DNA of 64,000 bases from Paenibacillus phyllosphaerae (GCF_014192105.1 NZ_JACHXK010000003.1:124001-188000), one strand, 5' to 3'. Positions 9,001-17,703 are shown, counted from the stretch's first letter. Translations and numbers: made by a program. The notes: a model not told the origin generated them from the sequence alone.

Positions 9001-9622
9001 CGTCAACAAACGCGATAACTCGGCCCCTGCGACCGTGACGAGCGCGGGCAATACGCCGATTGCGCCGACAGCGCCTGTAGTGGACGACGCGCACAATACG
9101 TTCGGCTGGACGAATGCGCCAGGCTATGCGGACGTAACGGACTATGAATACAGCCTCGATAATGGCGCAACCTGGAAGGCGGCGACAGCCAATCCGCAGC
9201 CGATTGCCAATGGCGATTACGCTTCCGGTGCCGTTCAGGTACGCATTGCCGCTCTAGCGGAGCTGGGCATTTCGGCAGGAACGCCGCTTATCTCGAACAA
9301 GGCCTACACGAAGAACGATACGCGGGATACGTTCCTGCTCACGGGAACGATCGAACGCGGCGATCAGATCAAAGTGGCGGTGAACGTAGAGGAACTGACT
9401 AGTTACGACGAAGAAGCCTACCTGGTTTTCCAACTCGTGAAGGGAACCAGCCCGACTCCGATCTTGATCAGCGCGGTTCCGCTTAAGCAGACGAAGATGG
9501 CCATTACGCAATACTTCAACGAGACCGACGCGGATTACAGCGTAAAGGTGTTCGTCGTTGATCAATTCAACAGCAAGCTTACAACGCCAGTCCAACTGGC
9601 AAGGCCCATTGAACTCCAATAA
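6086..9622 (+). CDS. secreted purple-acid-phosphatase-like metallophosphoesterase with F5/8C and PA14 domains
   Basis: A 1178-residue secreted multidomain enzyme. A signal peptide (1-34) is followed by an F5/8C carbohydrate-binding domain (about 40-190), a PA14 domain (222-365, NGLLAEYY...YLRWS), an Ig-like piece, and a purple acid phosphatase N-terminal domain (475-590). The catalytic metallophosphatase core (595-850) carries TDSQG, GDQVD, GNHEG, AFHKA and GHDHT, the metal-ligand motifs of the family; it should hydrolyse phosphomonoesters outside the cell. A fibronectin-III-like domain (893-986) and a two-part C-terminal module (from 994) follow; the module recurs in the GH92 protein downstream. 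Start GTG 6086 with AGGAGGGG upstream (ATG 6098 possible). First gene of an operon with an S-layer anchor and a mannosidase, so phosphorylated mannan-type glycans are a plausible substrate (inference). Confidence 0.87.
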   Translation: MRRSMKLTNRMLVVLMLWVSVFASAGYYVVQRAEAETAAVNVFAAPGVTASANGYVSTEVAPDLAIDGHLDSGKWMVEGDVSLPAADKPYWLKVDAGSEVTVQRFIVAHAGAGGELESFITKDFTIEASSDDETWTPVVTVTGNTSGLTTHDLEEPVQARYFKLAITNPGDLDQETGHYAAQIYEFQAFGFALDQSEEPGTGVTADPIALPAGVAQSAVGNVNGLLAEYYAGTGSGNNFGFGAYKATMIDPLVNFTDLNPILATATGGEDGANVRWSGQIMPPETGEYTFYMMGDNGFRLWIDDELVIDHWVNDWDKEQISVPIQLEGSRKYKMKIEYFEDYGGANLYLRWSTATIAKEIVPSNAFFLPADYTGAASGFVAAEGNELTLTMLSELAALPAEADKHIAVTADGIDVAVESIEATTSNLQLKLAKAILPGQRIAVRYDSEAGMQYADGTVIGGFAFTPVNLSNVEDYSPIAIAMSLYGSAKTNRSFAWYTNYNRPQSAPANATDSIVEVVPAIGTFDAPDVLRFIGKPEETRILNNLKITSSTTGSFISHKVLVEGLTPGTAYKYRVGSDGNWSDAGYFTTEGEQEKNFHFLYLTDSQGSNSQDYTVWADTLNQATQRFPDSKFLLMTGDQVDAGALESQWLDYFGKPQKLLMNLPLMAAVGNHEGPYNDNYYYHFHYPNNSIDDPLPPGSVYAYDYGDAHIMVLNTMDMGWDDRQKASFKQEIEWLKHEVARTDKKWKIVAFHKAIYSVGNHALDSDILELREMLYPVFDELGIDVVLQGHDHTFMRSFQMYDNKPIKDVQKDADGNVLNPDGTLYMINNSAATKFYDIKNGVDHFYTDVFLQPKKAVYSGVELTENSFTITSYQSGDDVPFDAYTIVREDTKPNPVEGLAAAQSEDGNRVLTWTKPQDQPGNAIRGFRIYETNGKLGANWNVYVPVTDGQTNYQYAVTGTNPDQAYQFVVKAVNKRDNSAPATVTSAGNTPIAPTAPVVDDAHNTFGWTNAPGYADVTDYEYSLDNGATWKAATANPQPIANGDYASGAVQVRIAALAELGISAGTPLISNKAYTKNDTRDTFLLTGTIERGDQIKVAVNVEELTSYDEEAYLVFQLVKGTSPTPILISAVPLKQTKMAITQYFNETDADYSVKVFVVDQFNSKLTTPVQLARPIELQ

Positions 9623-9647
9623 TGGATGAGAAGAGAGGACTGCTAAG

Positions 9648-11267
9648 GTGAAAAAGGTTTTGGCAGCTATGCTGGCGCTGCTCTTCGTTCTGACGCCGGT
9701 GTCGGGATTCGCGGCGGCTTCCTTCACGCTCGATGTGAGCGCGGGGAAAGTGCTGCGCGGCGAAGAGATTACGCTTTCCGGTTCGGCAGCGGACGACGTT
9801 GTCGTGAAGATTATACGTCCCAACGATACTGTCTTTTATATGGATGTCATTAAGCCCGCGAATGGCAGCTACGCGGCTAAGATTACCATTCCCGTGTCTG
9901 CGGACTTTGCGCCGTACGGCACCTATCGCGTGGCTGCTAGCAGCAGTTCCGCTACGCTGACCAAGTCGTTCTCCGTCGTGGAGACATTAAGCGGAGGCGA
10001 TGTCGGCGGATTGTACCCAGGTGACGGAGGAAGCACCACCCCTGACGAAGGTACGTCGCCTCCCGGCAGCTCGAGCCCCATTCCTGCCGATGCCGGACAA
10101 ACCGCGAATGCGGTCATTGAGCCCGAATTAGCGGCAGATGGCAGCTTCCGATTCGGCGCAGACACGCTTGCCGCCGCAATTGCGCAAGCGCGGGATGCAG
10201 TCACGGTTGAACTGCCAGCCGATGCGGGCACGGCGGACTACACGCTGGAGTTTCCGGCGCAAGCGCTGAGCGCGTTGAATTCGGCCGAACGCGATCTCAT
10301 CCTCGTATTCGGCGGAGGCTCGATCCGTCTGCCTGCAGGCGCAGCTTCGTCTGCAGCTAACGGCGGACAAGCCGGAACGATCCGCATTGTCGTGAACACT
10401 GCGCTTACCGATGAGGTGAAGCAGCAGATTAATCAGGCTGCGAATGCCTATGCGGGATATCGTTTCATCGGAGCGGCCATCTCGGTTGACATTCAACTAG
10501 TTGCAGGCGGCAGCAGCACAGCGGTGCATCAATTGGATCAACAAGCAACCGTCACGCTGAAGCTGACGGATGACCAGCAACGCTCGGTGACAAGCGGACT
10601 TGCCGGCGTGTATTACGTGAACGGCAACCAATTGGAGTATGTGGTCGGTACGGCAGATGGTGGCAGCTTCACGTTCCGGACGAACCATTTCTCCACGTAT
10701 GCGGTTCTGGACTATACGAAGAGTTTCGCGGATCTGAAGGGACATTGGGCGGAGAAATCGGTCCTATCGCTCGCGGCGAGACATATCGTAACCGGCGTGG
10801 ACGAGCAGCACTTTGCCCCAGCTCGGCAAATTACGCGAGCTGAATTCACGACGATGATCATGCGCAGCTTGGAATGGACAGGCAACGTGGACGTTCAAGC
10901 AGGCGGAGCATCGTTCACCGATGTCGCAGCAGGGTCGTATTATGCGGACGCCGTAGCGAAGGCAGCTGCGCTTGGCATCGTCACGGGCAATAACGGCGAA
11001 TTCCTGCCGAATGCCATAATCTCGCGCGAAGAAGCGATCACGATTCTCGTTCGGGCAGCCGGCGAGTTTAATTTGACCGCCTCTAACGAAGGAAAGCCGG
11101 CTTTCTCCGATGCGGACGAGATCTCGGCATGGGCCGTCGAGGCTGTGAATCAGGCCTGGTCGAAGGGGCTCATCGAAGGCAACGGACAGCAGTTATATCC
11201 GAAGAAATCCGTAACGCGGGCAGAAGCGGCCGTGATGATCAACCGGCTGCTGCCTGCAGGAACTTAA
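9648..11267 (+). CDS. S-layer homology (SLH) domain surface protein
   Basis: A 539-residue exported protein: signal peptide 1-24 (ending SGFAAAS), an Ig-like N-terminal domain (about 25-110), a Gly/Ser/Pro linker (GGSTTPDEGTSPPGSS), a middle beta-rich domain, and three C-terminal SLH repeats. The repeats start near 358 (SFADLKGHWAE), 421 (SFTDVAAGSYYADAV) and 485 (FSDADEISAWAVEAV), each with a following TRAE/SREE motif. SLH triads bind pyruvylated secondary cell-wall polymer and hold proteins at the surface. It lies 25 nt after the phosphatase and 31 nt before the GH92 gene, neither of which has its own SLH triad. It may therefore anchor them non-covalently through its N-terminal domains; that role is inference. 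Confidence 0.88.
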   Translation: MKKVLAAMLALLFVLTPVSGFAAASFTLDVSAGKVLRGEEITLSGSAADDVVVKIIRPNDTVFYMDVIKPANGSYAAKITIPVSADFAPYGTYRVAASSSSATLTKSFSVVETLSGGDVGGLYPGDGGSTTPDEGTSPPGSSSPIPADAGQTANAVIEPELAADGSFRFGADTLAAAIAQARDAVTVELPADAGTADYTLEFPAQALSALNSAERDLILVFGGGSIRLPAGAASSAANGGQAGTIRIVVNTALTDEVKQQINQAANAYAGYRFIGAAISVDIQLVAGGSSTAVHQLDQQATVTLKLTDDQQRSVTSGLAGVYYVNGNQLEYVVGTADGGSFTFRTNHFSTYAVLDYTKSFADLKGHWAEKSVLSLAARHIVTGVDEQHFAPARQITRAEFTTMIMRSLEWTGNVDVQAGGASFTDVAAGSYYADAVAKAAALGIVTGNNGEFLPNAIISREEAITILVRAAGEFNLTASNEGKPAFSDADEISAWAVEAVNQAWSKGLIEGNGQQLYPKKSVTRAEAAVMINRLLPAGT

Positions 11268-11298
11268 GGAAGACAAGCGAAGGGAGGACGACATTCAC

Positions 11299-14200
11299 AT
11301 GTGGAAAAAGCTGTTCGCAGCTGCTATGACATTCTTGTTCGTGTACAACATGCTGCTGCCGGTTATGGAAGGTATCGCAGTTGCAGCCTCCGCCGATGTT
11401 GCGGCAACCCGGAACGTGGCGCTTGGCGCGACCGCGACGTCTTCCGGCCAATGCAACGCCAACGAGAGTGCGGCCCATGCGATCGATGGCAAGAGCGATA
11501 CGAAGTGGTGCGATAATACGTCCGTCGCCAAAAAATGGCTGCAGCTCGATCTCGGCAACGTCTACAACATCAACGAATGGGTGTTGCAGAATGCGGCCAT
11601 TAACGAGTCTTCGAACGCGCCATTTTGGAATACGAAGAACTTCCGCCTCCAGAAGAGCGATGACGGTACGACATGGACGGACGTTGACGTCGTGACGAAC
11701 AACGCCCAGACGATCGTGGATCGTTTCGTGGAGCCGTTCTCGGCGCGTTATGTCCGGCTGTATATCGACAAAGCCGCATATGACAGCAACATCGCGCGGA
11801 TCTATGAATTGGAACTATACGGGGTAGACGCGGACAAGGTACCGGCGGACCCAATCACAAACCTGGCGCCGATCGACTATGTCGATCCGTTCATCAATAC
11901 GCTGGGCGATAACGGCCAGACGAATCCCGGTCCATCTACGCCGTTCGGCCTCGTATCGCTCGGTCCGGACAGCGAGGGCGGCGCATTCAGCGGCTACTAT
12001 TACGAGAATAAGTACCTGAAGGGCTTCTCGCATCTTCGCTTCAGCGGCGTAGGCTGCAGCGGCGCGGGCGGCAACATTCTGATGATGCCGCAGACGCGGG
12101 ACTTCACGAACAACGTCGCGGACTACAAGCAGAAGTACGACAAGCTCAGCGAACAAGCATCGGCAGGGTTCTACGGTGTAACGCTCGCCTCCGGCGTTGG
12201 CGTACAGCTGACGGCTTCCGACAATGTAGGCTTCCACAAATATACGTTCCCGAATGCGGAGAATACGGGTTCGGTGCTGGTCGACCTCTCCAACTCGTAC
12301 GCGGGTATGGTGGATGCTAACTTAAGCGTTGTCGGCACGAATGAAATTACCGGGATGATCAAATCCCAGAACGTGTGCGGACATGGCTATTACACGATCT
12401 ATTATTCGATCCAGTTCGACCACAACTTCGATTCCTATACTTCGTGGCAGAACGATTCGGTCGGTGCGGCAGCCCAGCGCGCCGGCACGAAGAGCGGCGT
12501 ATGGCTGAACTTCAACACGAAGGACAACAAGACGGTTCAAGCGAAAGTCGGCCTGTCGACGATCAGCGTGCAGCAGGCGCAAGCCGAGCGCGGCGAGTAT
12601 GCGGACTGGGATTTCGAGGCGCGGCATACCGAGGCAAGAGCAGCTTGGAGCAACGCCCTGAATAAAGTGGAAATTACGGATGCAGACGAAACGAACAAGC
12701 GCGTGTTCTATACGCAGATGTACCATTCCTACTTGAGTCCGAAGAACGTGACCAGCTCGGCAGGTACGTTCAAGGCGGGACGAGACGAGAACACGATTCG
12801 TCAAGCTTCGGAGCTCGGTGAAGACTTCGAGTATTACAACGGTTGGACGACATGGGATGATTTCCGCAAATATCCGCTGTTCTCGCTCCTCGAGCCGCAG
12901 CGCTATAACAACATGGTGAAATCGCTCGTCGATCTGTACGGCACGCGCGGCTCTTACACCCAGTGGGGCGATGGCTATTGGCCGAGCCCAACCGTACGCA
13001 ACGAGTTTAACGGCGCCGTCATTCTGGATGCGTACGCCAAAGGCTTCCAGGACTTCGACGTGCACAAGGCGCTGAAAGGGATGGCCGTCGATGCGGATAA
13101 CTTCGCGATCAGCGACGGAGAGATCTCCGGCAAGCTGGAGAAGTACAACAGCGCGTCGTTCCCGATGAAGCTGGCGCAGCTGATCGGCGATGAGGCCACG
13201 TATGAGAAGTACAAGAACCTGGCCTTGTCTTATAAGCAGCTATGGAATCCGAATCAAGTGGATGAGAAGGGCGTTAAGACCGGCTTCTTCACGCCTAACG
13301 GCACAACGGTCGGCGCAGGCGATATTCTAGCGGTAGACCGCTATGCTTACCAAGGCAATCTGTGGCAGTATCGCTGGTCCGTGCCGCAGGATATCAACGG
13401 TCTTGCGGAGCTGATGGGCGGCAAGACGGAGATGGCGAAGCAGCTGCAGCATTTCTTCGCGATCGATGAATACATGGCCGTCAATGAGGAAGACTTGTTC
13501 GCTCCTTATTTGTTCAACTACCTGGGTTATCCTTACCTGACTCAATATTATGCAAGAGAGTATACGACGGAAGTCGTGACGCAGAAGTACCATAACCACG
13601 GCGCATATGCGTATCCGATCCAATCGCGCATCTACCGTGACGACCCGGAAGGCTACCTGCCTTCGATGGACGATGATGCAGGCGGCATGTCCTCTTGGTA
13701 CGTATACAGCGCACTCGGCTTATTCCCGGGCAACCCGGGCGAAGCGCACTTCCTGATCGGCTCGCCGATCTTCTCCGAAGTGAAGCTGCATATGGGCAGC
13801 GGCAAGACGCTGACGATCAAGGCGGACAACGTATCCAGCGAGAACCGCTTTATCCAGTCCGCGAAGCTGAACGGCGGCGACTTCGATCAAGCGTGGATTT
13901 CGTACGAAGATCTGATGGCAGGCGGCACGTTGGAATTCCAGATGGACAGCACGCCGAACACGAACTGGGGCGCGAAGGCAAGCGCGCAGCCGACGACGAT
14001 CGATTATTCGGCCGACATCGATAACAACTTGGCGCATGAACCGCTCGTTGCGGAGCAATCGACATGGCGTTATTACGACAAAGGCCAATCTGCCGGCGAA
14101 GGCTGGACCGATTTGAACTTCGATGACAGCAAGTGGAACTCCGGTCCTGCGATGCTCGGGTACGATAACTATGGCAAACCGGTGACGAAGGTAAGCTTCG

Positions 14201-16617
14201 GGCCGAACGCGAGCAGCAAGTATCCGACGACGTACTTCCGCCAGACGTTCGACGCCAAGGATATTGACGGCATTCTTGAACTGGATGCCAGCTTGATCCG
14301 CGACGACGGCGCAGTCGTGTACTTGAACGGCCATGAGGTGATTCGCACCAATATGCCAACAGGTACGGTCAAGTACGACACGTATGCCAATGCGACCGTC
14401 GGGGATGAACGCGATCGCAACGTATTCCTGATCGATCCGGCCTATTTGGTCGAGGGGGAAAATGTCTTGGCTGCCGAGGTGCATCAGGTCAATGGCACTA
14501 GCTCGGATCTGGCGTTCGATTTCGGCCTCGAGGCGGTCAGGAAGCTGGCGACGCCGGCTGCTCCGACCAATCCTGTCGTGGACGACAAGGCGAACACCTT
14601 CGGCTGGACGCCTGTTAGCGGCATCAATGCCGCGACGGACTACCAATTCAGCACCGATGGCGGCGCTAAGTGGAGAACGGCCAGCGCCAATCCGCAGACC
14701 GTCGGACCGCTTCATTATGCGGCAGGCGCCATTCAAGTGCGCGTGAAGGAGAATATCGCCTTGAACCGCGCTGCAGGCGAGGTTCTGCGCTCGAACGCAG
14801 CCTATACCTCCGACGTGAAGTGGGATGTGTATGATCTGAAGGTTAACCTCCAGCAGAAAGGCAATCTATCGGTGGATGTGACCGGTACGTTGAAAGGCGA
14901 ATACGGCGATTCGGCCGTCGTCGTCTTCCAGCTCATGGACGGCCAAGAACGCGCTTGGGTATCTAGCGCGGTGCCGATCAAGCAAGGAAGCTTCAGCATC
15001 TCCCAGATCTACAATCTGAACTCGGACAACTATAAAGTGAATGTGTATCTGGTTAATGCCTTCGACGGCGATATCTACGCATCGCCGCTGTGGCTTGCGG
15101 ATCCTTACGTGCAGCAGGCCGAGCCTGGCAGCCAGCCGGATCCGGAAGGTCCGCCGGTGATTGCGGATCCGATCCCGGAGCCGCTGCCGCTGCCGGATCC
15201 GTCGGAAGAACCGACCGAACCGGAAGAACCGGAGGTGCCTGAGAACACCGTGGTGCTGCAGTTCGAAGACCGCGCAGCTTGGACTTCGGCGAACAATGCC
15301 TTCAACAGCCAGCCGCTGAAGACCGAAGCGGGCAATGGCGGGACCGTCGTAGCCAATACGTTCACTGGGGCGTGGCTCTCTTACAATGTCGATTTCGGCA
15401 CGACTGGATCCAACCTGATTCAGGTGGTTTATGATGCGCCGACGAGCAGAACGCCGGCAGGAAGCACACTCGAAGTCAGACTCGGCAGCGAAACAGGCGA
15501 GCTTCTGGGCACTGCCGACCTGAAGAACACGGGCAGCGGCTGGGGAACATACAGCACAGCCCAAGCGAAGCTAAGCCGGACCGTAACCGGAGCGCAGACG
15601 CTCGCGGTCGTCATGAAAGGCGCTACGACAAGCTCGCTGCCGTACATCGGCAATTTCGATAAGCTGACGCTCGGCTATGAGGCGGTTCGCAGCGATTATT
15701 CGAAGCTTGAACTCGAGAGCTATGACGAGTGGACGACGGAACTGAACCCGTCGAACAGCGGTCCGCTGAAGACCGAAGCGGGCAAAGGCGGCGTTGGCAA
15801 GCAAGTTGCCAATACGTTCAATGGGGCATGGCTCGCATACAAACGAATGGACTTCGGACAACAAGGCGTGAACCAATTCGCCATCGAGTATGCGGGCAAT
15901 TCGACCAATACGATCGCGAATGCCGCCGTGGAAGTTAGGCTCGGCAGCCCAAGCGGCCAACTGGTCGGTACGGTGGCGACGCCGCCGACGGCTAGCAGCT
16001 GGGGGACTTATCAGACGGTTACCGCCGATCTGACGGAGACCGTGACGGGTATTCAAGATCTGTACCTTGTGTTCACTGGTAGCGCGGCAGAAGGCGAGAC
16101 GGGCAAAAAATACATCGGCAACTTCGATAACGCCGGCTTCTCGCTGACCGGCCAACAGACGGAAGCCGATGTCACGCTCGAATTCGAGAATCGGCTCGAT
16201 TGGTCGCCGGATAAGAACACCTTCAACAGCAACCCGCTGAAGACCGAGGCACGGCCGTCTCCGATCGGCAGAACGGTCGTCGGCAACACGTTCACCGGCG
16301 CATGGCTGACCTATAAAGCCGACTTCGGCAAGCAGGGGAAGAACACGATCGCGATCGACTATGACTCGCCTTCCAACCGCGCGCCGAACGACGTCGTTGC
16401 TGAGATTCGACTGAACAGCAAGGATGGCGACGTGATCGGGAAAGTCAATCTGCCGAATACGGGCGGAGCCTGGGACAATTACAAGACCGTGACCGCGCAG
16501 TTGGACCAGCTCATCACCGGAGAACAGACGATCTGCATCGTGTTCAAAGGCACGACGACGTCCAGCCTCCTGTACGTGGGCAACTTCGACAAGATGACGT
16601 TTAGCAAATCCATCTAG
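11299..16617 (+). CDS. secreted GH92 alpha-mannosidase, multimodular
   Basis: A 1772-residue exported glycosidase. After a signal peptide (1-31) come an F5/8C domain (about 34-175) and the GH92 exo-alpha-mannosidase catalytic region (about 187-895). The GH92 signatures are YVDPFINTLGDNGQTNPGPS, FSHLRFSGVGCSGAGG and the DDDAGGMSSWYVYSALGLFPG segment near 787, which includes the family's acidic catalytic residues. GH92 enzymes are calcium-dependent, inverting, mostly alpha-1,2-mannosidases. A jelly-roll domain (917-1083), the module shared with the phosphoesterase (1088-1273), a Pro/Glu linker (1274-1314) and three homologous CBM6-like repeats (about 1315-1464, 1467-1614, 1621-1771) follow. Start ATG 11299 after GGGAGGACG. 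Last gene of the operon; a strong terminator follows. Confidence 0.92.
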   Translation: MWKKLFAAAMTFLFVYNMLLPVMEGIAVAASADVAATRNVALGATATSSGQCNANESAAHAIDGKSDTKWCDNTSVAKKWLQLDLGNVYNINEWVLQNAAINESSNAPFWNTKNFRLQKSDDGTTWTDVDVVTNNAQTIVDRFVEPFSARYVRLYIDKAAYDSNIARIYELELYGVDADKVPADPITNLAPIDYVDPFINTLGDNGQTNPGPSTPFGLVSLGPDSEGGAFSGYYYENKYLKGFSHLRFSGVGCSGAGGNILMMPQTRDFTNNVADYKQKYDKLSEQASAGFYGVTLASGVGVQLTASDNVGFHKYTFPNAENTGSVLVDLSNSYAGMVDANLSVVGTNEITGMIKSQNVCGHGYYTIYYSIQFDHNFDSYTSWQNDSVGAAAQRAGTKSGVWLNFNTKDNKTVQAKVGLSTISVQQAQAERGEYADWDFEARHTEARAAWSNALNKVEITDADETNKRVFYTQMYHSYLSPKNVTSSAGTFKAGRDENTIRQASELGEDFEYYNGWTTWDDFRKYPLFSLLEPQRYNNMVKSLVDLYGTRGSYTQWGDGYWPSPTVRNEFNGAVILDAYAKGFQDFDVHKALKGMAVDADNFAISDGEISGKLEKYNSASFPMKLAQLIGDEATYEKYKNLALSYKQLWNPNQVDEKGVKTGFFTPNGTTVGAGDILAVDRYAYQGNLWQYRWSVPQDINGLAELMGGKTEMAKQLQHFFAIDEYMAVNEEDLFAPYLFNYLGYPYLTQYYAREYTTEVVTQKYHNHGAYAYPIQSRIYRDDPEGYLPSMDDDAGGMSSWYVYSALGLFPGNPGEAHFLIGSPIFSEVKLHMGSGKTLTIKADNVSSENRFIQSAKLNGGDFDQAWISYEDLMAGGTLEFQMDSTPNTNWGAKASAQPTTIDYSADIDNNLAHEPLVAEQSTWRYYDKGQSAGEGWTDLNFDDSKWNSGPAMLGYDNYGKPVTKVSFGPNASSKYPTTYFRQTFDAKDIDGILELDASLIRDDGAVVYLNGHEVIRTNMPTGTVKYDTYANATVGDERDRNVFLIDPAYLVEGENVLAAEVHQVNGTSSDLAFDFGLEAVRKLATPAAPTNPVVDDKANTFGWTPVSGINAATDYQFSTDGGAKWRTASANPQTVGPLHYAAGAIQVRVKENIALNRAAGEVLRSNAAYTSDVKWDVYDLKVNLQQKGNLSVDVTGTLKGEYGDSAVVVFQLMDGQERAWVSSAVPIKQGSFSISQIYNLNSDNYKVNVYLVNAFDGDIYASPLWLADPYVQQAEPGSQPDPEGPPVIADPIPEPLPLPDPSEEPTEPEEPEVPENTVVLQFEDRAAWTSANNAFNSQPLKTEAGNGGTVVANTFTGAWLSYNVDFGTTGSNLIQVVYDAPTSRTPAGSTLEVRLGSETGELLGTADLKNTGSGWGTYSTAQAKLSRTVTGAQTLAVVMKGATTSSLPYIGNFDKLTLGYEAVRSDYSKLELESYDEWTTELNPSNSGPLKTEAGKGGVGKQVANTFNGAWLAYKRMDFGQQGVNQFAIEYAGNSTNTIANAAVEVRLGSPSGQLVGTVATPPTASSWGTYQTVTADLTETVTGIQDLYLVFTGSAAEGETGKKYIGNFDNAGFSLTGQQTEADVTLEFENRLDWSPDKNTFNSNPLKTEARPSPIGRTVVGNTFTGAWLTYKADFGKQGKNTIAIDYDSPSNRAPNDVVAEIRLNSKDGDVIGKVNLPNTGGAWDNYKTVTAQLDQLITGEQTICIVFKGTTTSSLLYVGNFDKMTFSKSI

Positions 16618-16637
16618 TCCTGCAATCATCGCCTGTT

Positions 16638-16672
16638 AACTGGCGCCATCCCAGAATGGCGCCAGTTTTTTG
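16638..16672 (+). terminator. rho-independent terminator of the GH92 operon
   Basis: Stem AACTGGCGCCAT (16638-16649) and ATGGCGCCAGTT (16656-16667), 6-nt loop, then a run of Ts. Confidence 0.95.
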
Positions 16673-16710
16673 CCTGTAGAGAATCGCCTGCGACAATTGC
16701 AAGATAAGGC

Positions 16711-16764
16711 TTTACAACAATCCTGCCGGCAGTATATGATGTAATAGGACACCAAATGGTGTCC
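16711..16764 (+). promoter_or_regulatory. promoter and inverted-repeat operator of the DoxX gene
   Basis: TTTACA (16711-16716), 18 nt, TATGAT (16735-16740) form a sigma-A-type promoter. The inverted repeat GGACACCA-AA-TGGTGTCC (16747-16764) starts 7 nt after the -10, where the transcript would begin, as expected for a repressor site. No regulator gene is adjacent. Confidence 0.7.
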
Positions 16765-16795
16765 ATTATAACGAATAGAAAGAGGGATCGTTCGT

Positions 16796-17164
16796 ATGCA
16801 TATTCTAGCCATCGTTCTGCAAAGCTGGCTGCTATTCTCCATGGCTTTCTTCGGCGGAAGCAAGATTGCGGGAGCTAAACATCAAATTGAACTGTTCGAA
16901 TCCATTCAATTGCCGCAATGGTTCCGCTTAATTACGGGTTACCTCCAGGCCCTTGGCGCCATCGGGCTCGTCATCGGCTACTGGGATGCGGGATTTGCCG
17001 CCTGGTCCGCAATCGGGATCGGCATTATGATGCTCGTGGCGATTGTTACGCATCTGAGAGTGAAACATTCGCTTGGCAAGACATTCCCTGCCATCTTGAA
17101 TCTGTTGATCGCGCTTGCCGTCGTGCTCTTGTACGCAGACGAACTGTCCGCGGTCTTCGGGTAA
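16796..17164 (+). CDS. DoxX-like family membrane protein
   Basis: A 122-residue membrane protein with four hydrophobic segments (about 3-22, 45-62, 66-84, 94-113) and the DoxX-family pattern: FGGSKIAGA after the first helix, LPQWFRLITGYLQALGAIGLVIGYW and a final helix LNLLIALAVVLLY. Family members are linked to quinone/thiosulfate metabolism in archaea and to membrane oxidoreductase complexes in some bacteria, but most Firmicute copies have no assigned role. Start ATG 16796; the AGAGGGAT ribosome site is moderate. The upstream GGACACC inverted repeat suggests tight repression with induction by an unknown signal. Single-gene unit. Confidence 0.82.
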   Translation: MHILAIVLQSWLLFSMAFFGGSKIAGAKHQIELFESIQLPQWFRLITGYLQALGAIGLVIGYWDAGFAAWSAIGIGIMMLVAIVTHLRVKHSLGKTFPAILNLLIALAVVLLYADELSAVFG

Positions 17165-17303
17165 GTTGTCCCATCTCTATTAAACGGGCTTGTCCCTTCT
17201 ACTGAAACCGATGAAAGCTGTGATATTCGGCAGGTTCCTCTTTCCTTGTCCATGCATTAACTATAAATGCAACACGACGTCGGACAAGGTGAGGGGGATT
17301 GCT

Positions 17304-17474
17304 ATGAACCGTAAAGCGAGCGCCAAGAAAGTAAGCAAGAATGCGGCATCCTTCAAAAAAGTGGCGGGCAAAGCCGCTGTAAGAGCGCCAAGAAGAAACC
17401 GGGACTGCCGGAATCTCGGAGCGAATCAAGGTTGTATCGAGATTCTGTTTACGACGGTTTGTACAGATTTCTAA
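17304..17474 (+). CDS. lanthipeptide precursor peptide 1 (basic leader, C-x8-C-x8-C core)
   Basis: A 56-residue peptide whose leader is Lys/Arg-rich (MNRKASAKKVSKNAASFKK, then VAGK), unlike the acidic leaders typical of class II lanthipeptides. The C-terminal part has cysteines at 35, 44 and 53, spaced exactly C-x8-C-x8-C, and few hydroxy residues: Thr50, Thr51 and Thr54 only. A Thr50/51-to-Cys53 methyllanthionine is the only ring open to the usual N-to-C direction within the core; Cys35 and Cys44 may pair as a disulfide. A GGTGAGGGGG ribosome site precedes ATG 17304. It lies upstream of a near-duplicate and a LanM gene, which is the main reason for calling it a precursor. Confidence 0.75.
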   Translation: MNRKASAKKVSKNAASFKKVAGKAAVRAPRRNRDCRNLGANQGCIEILFTTVCTDF

Positions 17475-17506
17475 TCCAAACTGTTATACGAGCACGATCC
17501 TCCATG

Positions 17507-17535
17507 GAGAGCGACATGATAACATGTTCGCTCTC
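17507..17535 (+). terminator. hairpin after precursor 1
   Basis: GAGAGCGA (17507-17514) pairs with TCGCTCTC (17528-17535); an inner CATG/CATG stem closes a 4-nt loop. It is followed by TTTG only, so it is likely leaky. It lies at the same place as the hairpin after precursor 2. Confidence 0.5.
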
Positions 17536-17703
17536 TTTGCCGTTCATCCGTCTTCGACTGAATTTCCAGGCTCTCTCTCAAATGGGCACGTGCCAAATCT
17601 ACTAGAATAGCATGCCGTTATGATATTTCTACCGTATCCCACGTTCTTTTTCTTGCATTAACTATAATGCAACACAACGTCGGACAAGGTGAGGGGGATT
17701 GCT

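Noticed and set aside
17190-17303. N-terminal extension of precursor peptide 1
   Set aside because: The upstream part corresponds to the non-coding leader that is also present before precursor 2, and a GAGGGGG site lies just before ATG 17304.
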